A stretch of 64,000 bases of DNA from Trogon surrucura (GCA_020746105.1 CM036622.1:41083477-41147476), one strand, 5' to 3'. Shown: positions 44,827 to 56,509, counted from the first letter of the stretch. Notes: generated by a model not told the origin, from the sequence alone. Program-made: numbers and translations.

Positions 44827-46969
44827 CTCGGAGCAAAGCGACGCTACGGGAGGAGCTGAGCAGTTTCTCCCCCCATCTACACACCTCTCCCAAGACACTG
44901 CGCTTTTGATGAGTGACCCTTCCCTGGACATGGCTTGCGTGTGTGCTGGAGTCAGGTAGCATTCTTAACAATAAACCTGCTGAATTACAATTCAGGGAGA
45001 ATTTACTTGAGAATTTACATAATGTAGGTAGGAGAGAATTTAATTGCTTCCCCTTCTGCATAAGGGAGGAAAAAAGGAGGAAAATTAAGTAACAGCCTAA
45101 TTGGCTTTTATAGCAGTCTATGGGGAGAAATGCAGGCCAGGTCTCTGCCTAGCTACGAAGCTTGGTATGTGCTGTAACCATGGGAGGCAATATTACAGGC
45201 ATGACAGGACAATGATTTGTTTTTTCAGCATGGAGGATCTGAAAAATGAAATAACTCCAGCCAGGGGGGTGGTTTTCCGCTTCAGGAAGACCTGTCATCC
45301 CAGTTCAGAGGACTGCAGGTCAGGCTTCAGCTGGAAGTAAAAATGGAGGCTCTGATCTGCCCATGCACTGCCTCAAGTGTGGATCACGGCCATTGGGATG
45401 AATGCCTCTTCCCCCTCCACACCCATTTTAATCAAGAAGTGGCTTGCAATAAATGACTGCAGAGAGGATGATGATGAGGCTGGTGCTGATGAGCCTCATG
45501 CCTTCTGCTCCCGCTGCTCCTCTGGGTGCATGACCCAGGCACTCACTCCCTCCTCCAGAGCCCGAGGAAGGTGGCACAGCAACAGAACCATGTTGGTTCA
45601 GTTCCCACTGCCTCAAAACTGCTTCATTTTGGGATAGCACCAGTAATGAAGAGCTGCGAGGAAGGTATTGATGGTTCATTTTTAATTGAATTTTGTCTTT
45701 AAAAAAGCACCAGTTAAATCAATGTCAATTACATTAAAACATGCAAGTTTCAGGACTAATCACTTTCTCTCACCCTCCTTCATTTCCCAGATACTTCAGG
45801 GAGAACTCCATTGATTACCTGTCCTCTTCAGCAGCAAACACTGAGATCAAGGCCAGGAACAGGAGAGAAATGCCTCTCTTTCACAGTTGAACCAACTGCA
45901 ACAAGCCCTGGGAGCAACAGCATCGCCTGCCACCACTTTTCAGTCCTAAGCCGTTTACAAGAACTGGGGGAATGTCAAACTGGATCTCTCCTCTTCAAAG
46001 GCTCCTCAACATGCTCTCCTCAAAAGCTGCAGCCAAATGGCTGATATAAACCAAAATAGCTGGACATGGGAAAATGTCACCCTTCTGCCTACAGCCCAGA
46101 CATTGTCCTGAGCCCCGAGACCCCCAGCGAAGCCCTCTGCTCCCTGCCCAGCAGCACAGCTCTCCTGCTGTCCTGAATCACGGTCCTGAGGTCTCACAGA
46201 CATCACATCTCCAGGATTTTTATGGAGGTTCTCTGGCTTTACTCCACCGTGTCTTATTATACAAGGCAAAGCCATTGAAGAGCTGCATGTCTCTCTCTCC
46301 CCTGCTGCCGCGGATGCGATCATCTCTGGGCCTTGCTGTCATCCATCTTTCAGCTCTCAGTGTTATGGACCTGAGCAGGGGATCTGATTACAGCCACGGT
46401 ACTGATCATATGCTGTGTTGGGTGTCCTTGGCTGCTGTTGAACACACCATCTTAAAACATGAGGATAGTTCAGTAAGGATGTGTGTACACAGGACTGACC
46501 ATGCAATACCAATTTTTGCTTCAATTTTAAAATTAGGCTAGAAGAATTAGACTAAAAAAAGTAATTTTGTATTAAATGCCATTATTAGCTGTGTTATCCA
46601 ATGCAGTCAAAACAGTTCCTTTCCACATCATTCAGTAATGATGAACTCAGTCCAAATCAGAAATGGAACTATTGGAAAAAAGGAACAGCATTAAGGTTTA
46701 CCCTGGCAAACAGACTCATCCTTAGGGCTACCTTTTTAGGCACCGGAGGCCAAACTAAAATACGTGTCCTATTACAGGTATATTTATAGGCCAAGTCAAA
46801 GCATCTGTGACTGCAAATCACACCACGTAAACAAGCAGCCGCTTAGCCAGCACATCGCCTTCGCACTACTCAATCAATACAGCTAAGAGCAATGCCTGTA
46901 ACACGCATTTAGGAGCGCAAGAGCACTTTTGCAGGCAAATACCGGACTCAATCTCCTTAAAATCAACCT

Positions 46970-47220
46970 TGACCATCCAATCCAGCGGCGTCTCCCCTGG
47001 CCCCGCCCCCCAGATATGGCAGCTTGTCTGCTCCGGAGGATGCTCGGGAGCCGTCTCCTCCTCTGCCCCCCGCCGTGGAGCTCTGGCGGCGGCTGCTCCT
47101 GCATTACCCGCGGCAGCGCAGGTACCCTCCGCCCGGAGCGTGGGGAGCGGGGAGAAAGGGCAGGAGCTACCCCGCAGGGGGGAGGGCGTCCCTGTCCTCG
47201 GTGTCCTCTAGCTGGTAGGA
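46970..47220 (+). promoter_or_regulatory. MSRB2: MSRB2 CpG-rich promoter and first-exon region
   Basis: CpG and GC content rise sharply here compared with the AT-rich flanks. A CCAAT box is at 46977-46981 and a GC box, CCCCGCCCCC, at 47001-47010, a few bases before the start codon. No TATA box was seen, which fits a housekeeping promoter. Confidence 0.75.
47016..47121 (+). CDS. MSRB2: MSRB2 exon 1 (mitochondrial presequence)
   Basis: It encodes residues 1-35, ending ...CITRGSA, with one base left over. The donor G|GTACCC follows base 47121. The start codon is in strong context (GATATGG). The short, fast-evolving presequence cannot be verified by similarity, so position and phase carry the call. 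Confidence 0.8.
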
Positions 47221-50200
47221 GAGGACTAAACCAGCGTGCTGTAGGGATTTCTCTCGAGCTGGCAGGCTAGACTATAGCTTTTATAGTTAAGCTGTGATTT
47301 TCAAATTTCTCTTATTTCCCCCCCACCCCCACCCCCCCCCCCCCCCCCCCAAGTATCGCCTCTGCATTGCAAGAGATGAGGCAAAGCAAACATTGATCAT
47401 TCGGGAGCTGATGGGAGATAAACACAGAGATAAGCACAGTTCCCCACCTCAGACTTGTTGATTAGGAAGGAATTAAACTATTTTACTCATTGCTTTTCAG
47501 CTAATCTATTAATTCTTTGCTAGTCCCATACCATCATAGCTGTTCTGCATGGTGTGTACAGAGTCATAGAAGGCATTGCTGGAGGTTTGCCCAATGCTGG
47601 CTGACTTCTACTCTCCTGGTGTGTTTCACTCACTCAACTATAGCCACGCTTCTCTTAGGCTGCAGATGCTGCTTTCTTCCAGTGCTCCTGCCTAGCAACA
47701 CTTTTCACTTTCACCTGGAAAATTGCTGGTCTCTAACAGCCCATACAAGAGCATTAATTTTGGTTTCTGAGTATGTGGAAGAGGCAAACTGCCAAACCTT
47801 TCAGGGATACCCAGGGATGAGGAAGGAGCACCAGCAGACCAGCAGTTACCCCAAGCCAGGAGAGAGGGCTGTGCTGGGAGGGTGGGTGGTACCTTGGGCT
47901 CTAGGTGCCTGTTTCCATTCAGAGCCTTCCCAAGTGATGTGCTGGAGCTGCACAGAACAGAAATAGAGCAGCACACAGAATAGAAAGTAGATGCAAAGCC
48001 CTGCACTTGCCCCTGCTCTTATGTCCCTGAACTGCCCTCCTGTGCTGTCTGTACCCATAGAAACTTTGGGAGAATCTAGGTGATGGTGGAAAAATCAAGA
48101 CAATCTAAGTTAAAATGGTGTTTAAAATTATCTTTCTGCATCTAATTGAAGACACATGCTCTCTGACTAAGCCAGCTCAAGCCACTGTTGCCACAGATTG
48201 GAAAAAAAAATTGACTCCAGAGCAATTCTATGTTACAAGAGAAAAAGGAACTGAACCGGTAAGCAAAAGCACTAATGCTGTTCCAGGTTAAGCCATCTCC
48301 TCTGCCTGCTGGGCAGGGGAAAAATCTGCTTTGGGGAGCTATCACTGCTCAGTTGTCCTGCAGGTTTTCTCCTGCCTTCCTGTGGATGAAAGTTAGACTC
48401 AACATAATGAACCAGGTGAATTTTGTTCTGACCCAACTGGTTTGCAGATTAAAAAAAAAAATAAATCTGTTTTCTCTTCCTATCTTGGGGTTTTATCTGG
48501 GATATTTTACTGTCAGCTCAGCTGTCTGTGTGGCAGTAGTGAAGGCCTCTCCAGAGGAGAGGGAGAAGATCCTATTTTTGTCCTGTAGTCTCCTTTTTTT
48601 AATCATATGTAGGTTAGCCATATGGAATTCTTATAGCTAGCACTCCATTCTAGAGCCTGGTTGTCTCTCGTGTGCCAGATCACCCACGCCCCTTGTCCCT
48701 GTGCTTTACTTCCTTCTATGATGGAGGCCACGTAGCGCTGTGGGTGGAGTGCTGGTGTCCCTAGCCCACAGCCAGGGCTTCTGCCTGTGCCGAAAGTGTA
48801 CTGTGGGATTAAAGCATGTGAACTGTGCCCAAATCCTTATCTGTAAAATAAGGATCCCAGTTCCAGACCATGCAGGGAGGAGGAGAGCCCTTCTGTAGGG
48901 CCACTTTGAAGTTATGTCACTCCATAGCAGAGCCCTGGTTCTTGGGATCCTGCAGATCTCACAACTTCCTCAGAGGTCACGACTCTGGCCTTGGTACCTG
49001 GATGATTTATGCATCCGACCGGTCTCGAAGTTTCTGGGGGCAGGGGGTTGTCGTCACTATTAATCCAAAGGCATCCCCCCTTCATTTCTTTAGGCTGCTA
49101 ATGTTTGTTCTTCAAAGCCCCCCTGTGAAGCCTTCTTTTTATGGTTTTTCTCCTGTTTTGAATCTGATTCCTACATGCTTGTTCCAGATGGTGAGCTTTT
49201 AAAGACCTTCATTATTAACTTCCTTTTTTTTTTTCTTCTTTTTTTAAAAGCCATTTAGTGGAATCTATCTGAACAACACAGAATCAGGAATATACTACTG
49301 TGTGTGCTGCAATGCCCCACTGTTCAGGTAACATCCTTTAGATTTCACAGCATCCTTGAAACGTCCTAACTACGGCAGGGTGGGCAGTGTCTTTTCATGA
49401 GAGAAAAGGAAAGCGTGGGTCAGAACAGCAGCCCTGTGGTGTCCGAGTGCTATGTCTAAGATTTCCAGGGTACCTGTGGTGATGCAGGTACACAGGAGTC
49501 TTTTCTAGAGCCTATGAGGGTCTCCAGTGGCCAGCGGATGGTAGTTGCTCTGTTAGGGTCTGCCTTTTTCTCCTGCCACACACACTGCCCTTTTTGATAG
49601 GTAACAATTCTCTAAGAGGTCCCGAAGCCACAAGCTGCCACAAAATACATGTATTTATGTGTGAATATTACTGTGTGTTTGCTCTATTCTTGTGGTCTTT
49701 CATAGTCACCTTCTGCCACTCACACTACTGGGCCAGAAGGACCTTTGGTCTGCCTTGGTTTGGCCGTTGTTGTGTTCTTACTGCTGGGTCCCTCATACTG
49801 GAGCTGAGACCTCCTCTTCACCCCCACCCTCTTCTTGTTCCCTAAATTAATTTCCTTTTTTTTTGCCTTTTTGGTTACATCAACTTTTTTAAATTGCCCG
49901 GAACAGCTGCGATATTTTACTTCTGTGCTCTTTACAGTCCTATATATTTTGCAACTTCACTAAAGTAAAAGGAAATCAAGTGCCTTGGAGTGGGATGTTC
50001 AGAGGGTGTTCTGTTCTCTGTAACTGAACCAGAAAAGACAGTTCCTTGTATTTTTGATCTAGAAAATACCTGTATTTATTCCCAACTGAGAGCTCAATGG
50101 AATACAGCTGATGTGCCCATTATTATGAAGACTTTAAAGGATGCATCACAAATCAGAACTTCAGAGGGGAAGCTGAGGAACAAGAGATCTGGATAGTAAG

Positions 50201-53200
50201 AAAGGGGGGGAAATGTAACAGCTGTATTAGAAATAAACATAACTAAGCAATTAAATGGTACAATTTGAGGCTGGTGATTATGAGCTGTTAGTTTTCCTTT
50301 GGCCAAGTACAGAAAAATGTTATGCAAATGAACATTTGCTTAAATGTAGGTTTTTCTGTAGAGGTTTGTTAATAAACACTTTAAATAAACTTATTTCAGA
50401 AGCTAGTGCAGCGTTGCAGAATATTCTGAGGACGAATGCAATACCTAAAAATACTTCTGGAAAATTCAGATAAATTAGAGGAATTTTAAATTACTAAGCT
50501 GTGGAAAAAGTTCCTTCAATTCCTTCAAACGTTCCTTCAATTTAGACATCCTTTGTATTAGACAATAGGTATTGACAGACCAACATGAAGAGAGATGAGC
50601 ACTGGAGGGAATTTCTTCTGCTGCTAAACTAATAACAGAGAAACAATATAACCAAACAGTCATGCTGCTTTTTGCAGTAGCCAGCTCTCAGAGAATACAG
50701 CGTTTCTGTTTAAAGCATAAAATTATGCTGAGCCTTACAGACTGATAGAGAGAAATAAACCCCCTAAACTTACAGAAAAAAACACTTTAAAAAATTTTGA
50801 TAATTATTATATGTGCAAAATGATCTGAAAAATATGTTTTCTTTGAACACGTTATGTTGTACAGGACACTAAAAATGAAAAATAAATGTATTTGATAAGA
50901 TATTCATCATATTTATTTCCCAAGATGTCCTTTCATCTTCAATTATATCATTAGCTACAGGTAAACATGAAACATTTCCTCCTTTCTTTCAAAATATACG
51001 TGTGTGTATACATTTATACCAGATTTTATTACCTTCTGCTACTAAATACTCATTTGAAAGAGCTGGAAATACATGGAACAATCCCCCGATCTTTACAGAC
51101 AGCAAATTGTGGTGCTTTAATGAAATCTCAAACCTTCAGCGAACCATAAACCTACAGCTGAGATTCATACAGCAAAAAGCACTTTTTAGAATTATCTGGA
51201 TTCCATCCAGGATGACTGAAATAAGGATCAAAGTAAATGACATGTGCTGGAGGAATGGTGTGTCGAAGGCTAATCTAATGCATATGTTTAGGGAAAGTCC
51301 ATTTATCCATAAATTAAGTGGTGAAATACTTCAAAGGACAAATATGATCTTGAACAGCAATATTTTGGGATACTAAAATGTTTCTATTAGGGAATCTAAG
51401 TGATATTACTGTTAGTAAAACCACACAGAGACCATTTCTGTTGAGAGCTAGGTTAACAGTTCAAAGGATTGATCCTTTAGCAGTGAAAAACAACTACAAT
51501 AAATACAGCTCTTGCAAGCAGCATGTAAGGGATGGAGCCACTCAGGATCAGATGCAAAACCCACACGGCATTAAAGACCTTCCTCGACTCTACAGGGATC
51601 CTCTTATCTATGTGTGAATGAGCAGAAGGATCCCTGTGTCAAAAAATGAAGAGTTCTGATTGAAGTATTTTGAAAATAACTTTGAAAATGACAAGTTCTG
51701 ACTGGAGTATTTTGAAAATAAAAAAGAAACACCACAGATATATGTCAGGGAAGCTCTGAAGTCATGTATGGTCATTTACATTCCCCCAGGATATTCTTTG
51801 AGAGACTGTGGCTGGTAGGCACAGTGTTTGTGTGGTTTTGTAGCAAGAAGACCTCTTTGGCTGGAAAGAAATAGACCTGGAGCCCTAAATACCTTCTCAC
51901 AGAAACGCAGAGTCTACGAAGTGGAGCCTGCTTCTGTGCTGTGTCCTGTTTGTCCCCAGTTTTATGTAGAAAAGAGGTAGGAGAGCATTTCTCATGGATC
52001 TTCGTGGATTGATGTGAAGGGCTGAGCAACAGCCCACACAAAAGCTATCCTTTGGTTATTCTGAGTTATAAACCCTCTTTATATTTCCACGGTTGCATCG
52101 CTCAAAGACAGCCCAGTACAGTTAATTATAAAATGCATGCTGAAGCACGCACTATTTTTGGGGGTTGGATTTTTTTAAGCTTTTTGCCCACTTTGTTTGT
52201 CTTGTCTTTCTAAAAGGCACTGCAAGTAAGATTTGCCCATTTTTCTTCACTGTATTAATGTCCCATCAAAATATATACTCTTTAAATTCTCTACTGACTG
52301 ATCCCCTCGATCACAGAAAAGCTGCTGCTGGTGTTGATGTCTCCATCCACCGCTAGATGCCAGTAAGAGCATTGGGTTTGTGAAACTGGGCTAAACCATG
52401 GGAAACTGGGAGGAAACGGTTGTGGTGGGTCTCCAGACCACTTCTCCTGGTAGTACGTGTGTCTTGTCATCATTTCTCACACTAGGTCACTCTTCACTAG
52501 GAGCAGGTACTCAGTGCTACCAAAGCTTGCACACCTTTAAATAGGAGGGTTGCCTCATTTCTGTACGCTAAATTCCCCAAAATATTTTCTGATCATATTT
52601 TCCAATGTGCAACTAAACAGGGTTGATAATCTTGGATGTTAACAAGAGGCACCCAGGACCTGACAGCCTGTAGTCTGTTTCTGACGGCTGCAATTATCTC
52701 TTGAGAAAGGTAGATATTTGTGCTGCCAGGATTTGTCATTGGTTGATTGACCGTTTGGGCAAGGCTCTGTTTGATTTTCCAAACCAGTTTGATGGCTGAC
52801 TGCAAGCCACCATCGGATATGAGTCTGGTCTAGTGGGCCAGCCCAGCCTTTTCCCATACTTCATTTCTTCATGTGCACTCTCTTCCCTGAGGTTGTGATA
52901 TATTGGGCCAGTCTTCAAACTGCAACCTTGCAGGTGTAATTCAGCTAAACAATGTGCTCTGTTGTTGGAAAAACATTTTTTTCCAAGTTTTATAAAAGGT
53001 CAGCCACTCAGCGAAATCGAAATAATGAGGCAAAAGCCCCAGTTCTGCGTTGACCAAGAATTCCCTTTGGAAAAGTGCTTTCAGCACAGTTTGATGCCAG
53101 TGAGAAAACTTCTACCATGCCAAATATTATTAATAGTAGTACTAGACAGAGATAAGGATAAAAAGGAAATGTTCTTATTAAAAACAGACTTTTTTTGGTA

Positions 53201-56200
53201 ACATCTCTGTTATTAATTAACACAAAAATCTGGTTTCCACTGTAGCTCAGAGAAGAAGTACAATTCTGGGACTGGGTGGCCATCATTTACTGAGGCTTAT
53301 GGTGCTTGTGGCAGAGATGAAAGTAATACCAATATCATGAGACGACCAGATAACTCACTGGGATCAACTAGAACTGAAGTCATCTGCAAACAGGTATGTT
53401 TATTTTGGAGGTGATACCCAAAGACCCAAATCATAACAAGTAAGTGTTCTTTGTGCCCCTGAATGAATCTACCTAAATAGATTCGGGTAACTATAGACCG
53501 GTCAGCCTCACCTCCATCCCTGGGAAAGTGATGGAATGACTTATCCTTGGTGCCATCTCAAGGCATATCAGGGATAAGAGGGTCATTAGAGACAGTCAAC
53601 ATGGCTTCACCAAAGGAAGTCATGCTTGACTAACCTCATAGCCTTTTACGAGGATATAACAAGGTGGATAGATGATGGCCGAGCGGTGGATGTGGTCTAC
53701 CTTGACTTCAGTAAAGCATTTGACACAGTCTCCCACAGCATCCTTGCTGCTAAACTGAGGAAGTGTGGTCTAGACTCTCGGGTAGTGAGGTGGACTGTGA
53801 ACTGGCTAAGGGGAAGAAGCCAAAGAGTCGTGGTCAATGGGGCAGAGTCTGGTTGGAGACCTGTATCCAGTGGAGTGCCTCAAGGGTCGGTACTGGGACC
53901 AGTATTATTCAATATATTCATCGATGGCTTGGATGAGGGACTAGAGAGTACTATCAGCAAGTTTGCTGATGACACCAAGCTGGGAGGAGTGGCTGACACG
54001 CCAGAAGGCTGTGCTGCCATCCAGCGAGACCTGGACAGGCTGGAGGGTTGGGCGGGGAAAAATTTAATGAAATATAACAAGGGTAAATGTAGGGTCTTGC
54101 ATCTGGGTAGGAACAACCCCAGGTTCCAGTATAAGTTGGGGAATGACTTATTAGAGAGCAGTGTAGGGGAAAGGGACCTGGGAGTCTTGGTGGACAGCAG
54201 GATGACCATGAGCCAGCACTGTGCCCTTGTGGCCAGGAAGGCCAATGGCATCCTGGGGTGTATTAGAAGGGGGGTGGTTAGTAGGTCGAGAGAGGTTCTC
54301 CTTCCCCTCTACTCTGCCCTGGTGAGACCCCATCTGGAATACTGTGTCCAGTTCTGGGCCCCTCAGTTCAAGAAAGACAGGGAACTGCTGGAGAGAGTCC
54401 AGCACAGGGCAACTAGGATGATTAAGGGAGTGGAGCATCTCCCTTATGAGAAAAGACTGAGGGAGCTGGGGCTCTTTAGTTTGGAGAAGAGGAGGCTGAG
54501 GGGTGACCTCATTAATGTTTACAAATATATCAAGGGTGAGTGTCACGAGGATGGAGCCAGGCTCTTCTCGGTGACAACCACTGATAGGACAAGGGGTAAT
54601 GGGCTGAAACTGGAACATAAGAGGCTCCGCTTAAACTCGAGAAGAAACTTCTTCTCAGTGAGGGTGATGGAGCCCTGGAACAGGCTGCCCAGGGAGGTTG
54701 TGGAGTCTCCTTCTCTGGAGACATTCAAGACCTGCCTGGACACGTTCCTGTGTAGCATTATCTAGGCATTCCTGCTCTGGCAGGGGGATTGGACTTGATG
54801 ATCTTTCGAGGTCCCTTCCAATCCCTAACATTCTATGATTCTATGAAATACAGTAGCGAGAATTAAAAGATCACTGGAGCCATTCTGCCTCACTTCTTCA
54901 TATGAAACACGAGTAGAGTGCAAAGTATCAAGTACAGGCAGTTGGTTTGGGGTGAAGAGTTATGTGACTGGTAAAAGTAGTTGTATAAATATGACCAAGA
55001 GCTGGAGTTTAGACAGAAAATTTATTCAGGAGACCTCAGGTGAACAGCAGGATGGGACAACAGACAGCAGTAGAAGGGGCTCCGAGATGTAGTCCTCGCA
55101 TTTGCCCCATCCCAGGAGCAGTTCTTTCTAATTCAGTCCTGCTAAAGGTTTGCTGAAGCTGTTCTTAAAATACACAGCAATGAAGATCCCACAGCCTCAT
55201 GAGGTCATGAGATGTAACCTTCATGTCTTCCTACTGTTGACTAGATACTCTGGAAAGCACTAAGTTTGCTTTGTAGCAGCTGAAGCTTATTACTGTTCCG
55301 CCTGCACAGTGGTGGTGGTGCCTCACATTTTCACAGCTATTTCCACAGAACCATAGAATGCGTTGGATTGGAAAGGACCTTTAAAGGTCATCTAGTCCAT
55401 TGGGTAGCTATTTTGACTCCCTCAACCACCTCTTTTCTAGATTAGAGAGGACCAGTTCCTTCAAAAGTTCCTTTTTATACAGTGTTTTTCAGAGCACTGG
55501 TTGTCCTGCTGTTTTCCAATCCTTCCAGTTGATCCTTTTCCTTCTTGAAGTACAGTGCAGAGCTGGACACTGTGCTGCTGCTGGGCCGTGTCTGCATCAG
55601 AGATTAGAGGCCATTTGGATGCGCTATAGATAGTGTTCCTCTCCTTACATCTGTACCTTTTCACAGCCCATGACCCATACTTGCTTTGGAACCTGCTGTA
55701 ATGCTCAAGCCCTTTTCTAAAGAACTGCTACCCTTAACCATTTCTTCCCAACCCTAGATTTGTGCTGTTTATTACTTTTGTTAAGGTATACAAGTATGCA
55801 GCTGAGCTTAATGAATTGCATCTTGAGCTCTTTGTGTGTGTGTGTGTGTGTGTGTTTTTCCAAACTCTTAAGATTGCTAATGTTGTCCTCCAGTGTGCTT
55901 GCAGCCCCTTGTAACAGGATTAGATATTATCTGCAAATGTAACAAGAATTGCTACCATTATCATGGTAGAGTTAAGTCTGCAGTAATACCCAGCAAATAT
56001 CCTTTCAAGAACCCCAGCTAAAGCCAGCCTTCCAATTTTATAACAAGCCACTGATAGCTATTCTAATTTTTTCCCGTCAGTAATTTGTGGGGGGAAATCC
56101 TCACTTGACCTGTGAGAATGACCTGCAGTGACTGTCTCAGTTAACTTGAAAACTTCATTATATATTAAGATGTCTAGATGCACCCATTTATTTCCTATGT

Positions 56201-56509
56201 GTTCTGGCATTAGTACCTTTTGACCTCCTGCTCTGCGATCTGCTTGTTTGAGGGTGAGTACTAGCCAGAGGTGATTACTCCACGGTTTCTAGTCTCTCCC
56301 TCACTCATGCAAGCTCCTTAATTCCAGATGGCAGAGCACGCACCCGCGTAATGTCAGTCCGTAATGGCAATGGTACTAACAGTGTGTCATTTCTGCTGCA
56401 GTGTGATGCCCACCTAGGCCACGTGTTTGATGATGGTCCCACACCTTCTGGGCAGAGGTTCTGTATCAACAGTCTCTCATTAAACTTCAAACCAGGCTCT
56501 GGTCAGTGA
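47016..56509 (+). CDS. MSRB2: MSRB2, mitochondrial methionine-R-sulfoxide reductase B2 (5 exons)
   Basis: Exons 47016-47121, 48197-48258, 49251-49327, 53246-53393 and 56402-56509 join in phase to 166 codons plus TGA. The enzyme reduces methionine-R-sulfoxide in mitochondrial proteins. Residues 1-30 ([20 protein letters not shown]...) are Arg/Leu-rich without acids, fitting a mitochondrial presequence. The MsrB fold follows: [20 protein letters not shown], zinc cysteines C73/C76 (YYCVCC) and C129/C132 (CKQC, split between exons 4 and 5), GTGWPSF at 90-96, [10 protein letters not shown], and catalytic C152 in GQRFCIN. Human MSRB2 is 182 residues; the difference lies in the presequence. The ATG at 47016 has G at -3 and +4. 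An in-frame ATG at 46929 could add 29 residues. Exons 2-5 are secure; the exon 1-2 join is less so. Confidence 0.95.
47122..48196 (+). other. MSRB2 intron 1
   Basis: It starts inside the CpG-rich region and contains the 33-base C-run at 47318-47350. The remainder is ordinary intronic sequence with no recognised element. Confidence 0.65.
47318..47350. repeat. Poly(C)/poly(G) homopolymer tract
   Basis: 31 of 33 bases are C on the + strand, interrupted only by A at 47325 and 47331, about 200 bases downstream of MSRB2 exon 1. The minus strand is therefore a G-run with G-quadruplex potential. Assembled length may be unreliable. Confidence 0.95.
48197..48258 (+). CDS. MSRB2: MSRB2 exon 2
   Basis: It encodes [20 protein letters not shown], nearly the mammalian sequence. 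The donor CCG|GTAAGC is phase 0. The acceptor TGTTGCCACAG gives phase 1 and completes Asp with exon 1. An upstream AAG at 48166-48168 would be phase 0 and would not fit exon 1. Confidence 0.88.
48259..49250 (+). other. MSRB2 intron 2
   Basis: A 1-kb intron without recognised repeats. It ends in a T-rich tract of about 40 bases before exon 3. Confidence 0.65.
49251..49327 (+). CDS. MSRB2: MSRB2 exon 3 (first zinc cysteine pair)
   Basis: A long T-rich tract and TTTTTAAAAG precede the exon; the donor is AG|GTAACA. It encodes PFSGIYLNN through [11 protein letters not shown], which holds the first CxxC zinc pair of the MsrB fold. Confidence 0.95.
49328..53245 (+). other. MSRB2 intron 3
   Basis: A 3.9-kb intron. 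It contains a local tandem of TTCCTTCAA units (50511-50543) and a 28-base direct repeat with a period of 42 (51652-51721). No mobile element was recognised with confidence. Confidence 0.6.
51652..51721 (+). repeat. 28-base direct repeat, period 42
   Basis: Units at 51652-51679 and 51694-51721 share AGTTCTGA and AGTATTTTGAAAATAA and differ at two positions. This suggests a fairly recent local duplication. Confidence 0.8.
53246..53393 (+). CDS. MSRB2: MSRB2 exon 4 (GTGWPSF core)
   Basis: The acceptor is TTTCCACTGTAG and the donor CAG|GTATGT. It encodes [19 protein letters not shown] and [11 protein letters not shown], holding the substrate-binding GTGWPSF motif and the third zinc cysteine. A young CR1 begins only about 90 bases beyond its donor. 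Confidence 0.96.
53484..54846 (+). mobile_element. CR1 LINE, sense, 5'-truncated, in MSRB2 intron 4
   Basis: It begins at CGGGTAACTATAGACCGG and ends with two ATTCTATG units plus A at 54846. The ORF2 remnant encodes reverse transcriptase motifs [23 protein letters not shown] and FADD and stops at 54763-54765. One G is missing from AAAGGG near 53616 relative to the copy at 40180. This shifts the frame, so the open frame restarts at 53626. Otherwise it is nearly identical to the copies at 39-41 kb over its whole length, so it is young. Confidence 0.96.
55110..55760 (-). mobile_element. Ancient CR1/L3-type LINE remnant, antisense, interrupted
   Basis: Order-preserving motifs match an old CR1/L3 LINE in reverse. 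They are AATACACAGCAATGAAGATC near 55169, GCTGAAGCTTATTACTGTTC near 55279, TTTCTAGATTAGAGAGGACC near 55434, CAGTTCCTTCAAAAGTTCCT near 55452, AGTACAGTGCAGAGCTGGAC near 55549 and AGATTAGAGGCCATTTGGAT near 55600. It is broken by a CR1 3' piece at 55343-55405. Boundaries are approximate. Confidence 0.5.
55343..55405 (-). mobile_element. CR1 3' fragment, antisense, flanked by 8-base direct repeats
   Basis: CACAGAACCATAGAATGCG, TTGGATTGGAAAGGACCTTT and AAAGGTCATCTAGTCCATTG are a CR1 3' end in reverse, only about 63 bases long. AGCTATTT occurs on both sides (55335-55342 and 55406-55413), as a target-site duplication would. Confidence 0.75.
55833..55855. repeat. (TG)n dinucleotide microsatellite
   Basis: About 11 perfect TG units followed by a short T run, in MSRB2 intron 4. 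Confidence 0.95.
56402..56509 (+). CDS. MSRB2: MSRB2 exon 5 (catalytic cysteine, stop)
   Basis: The acceptor is ATTTCTGCTGCAG. It encodes [18 protein letters not shown] then [17 protein letters not shown] and TGA at 56507-56509. It holds the fourth zinc cysteine, the catalytic cysteine in RFCIN and the conserved FKP end. Confidence 0.97.
   Translation, partial: CDAHLGHVFDDGPTPSGQRFCINSLSLNFKPGSGQ

Larger units (their letters stand above)
41681..46968. other. Intergenic region ARMC3-MSRB2, right part
   Basis: No supported gene. It holds an antisense CR1 fragment (43513-43735) with an adjacent A-run, and a TGC trinucleotide tract (44803-44826). Open frames at 42086-42586 (166 codons) and 46074-46541 (155 codons) show no recognised domain, no splice partners and no codon-level conservation that can be judged here. 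Confidence 0.55.
53394..56401 (+). other. MSRB2 intron 4, rich in CR1
   Basis: A 3-kb intron, of which 1.36 kb is a young sense CR1 (53484-54846) and about 0.65 kb an old antisense LINE with a nested CR1 fragment (55110-55760). A TG dinucleotide tract lies at 55833-55855. Confidence 0.75.

Noticed and set aside
46074-46541. 155-codon + strand frame just upstream of MSRB2
   Set aside because: No similarity recognised. It is followed by AT-rich DNA and opposed by a minus-strand frame of similar length.
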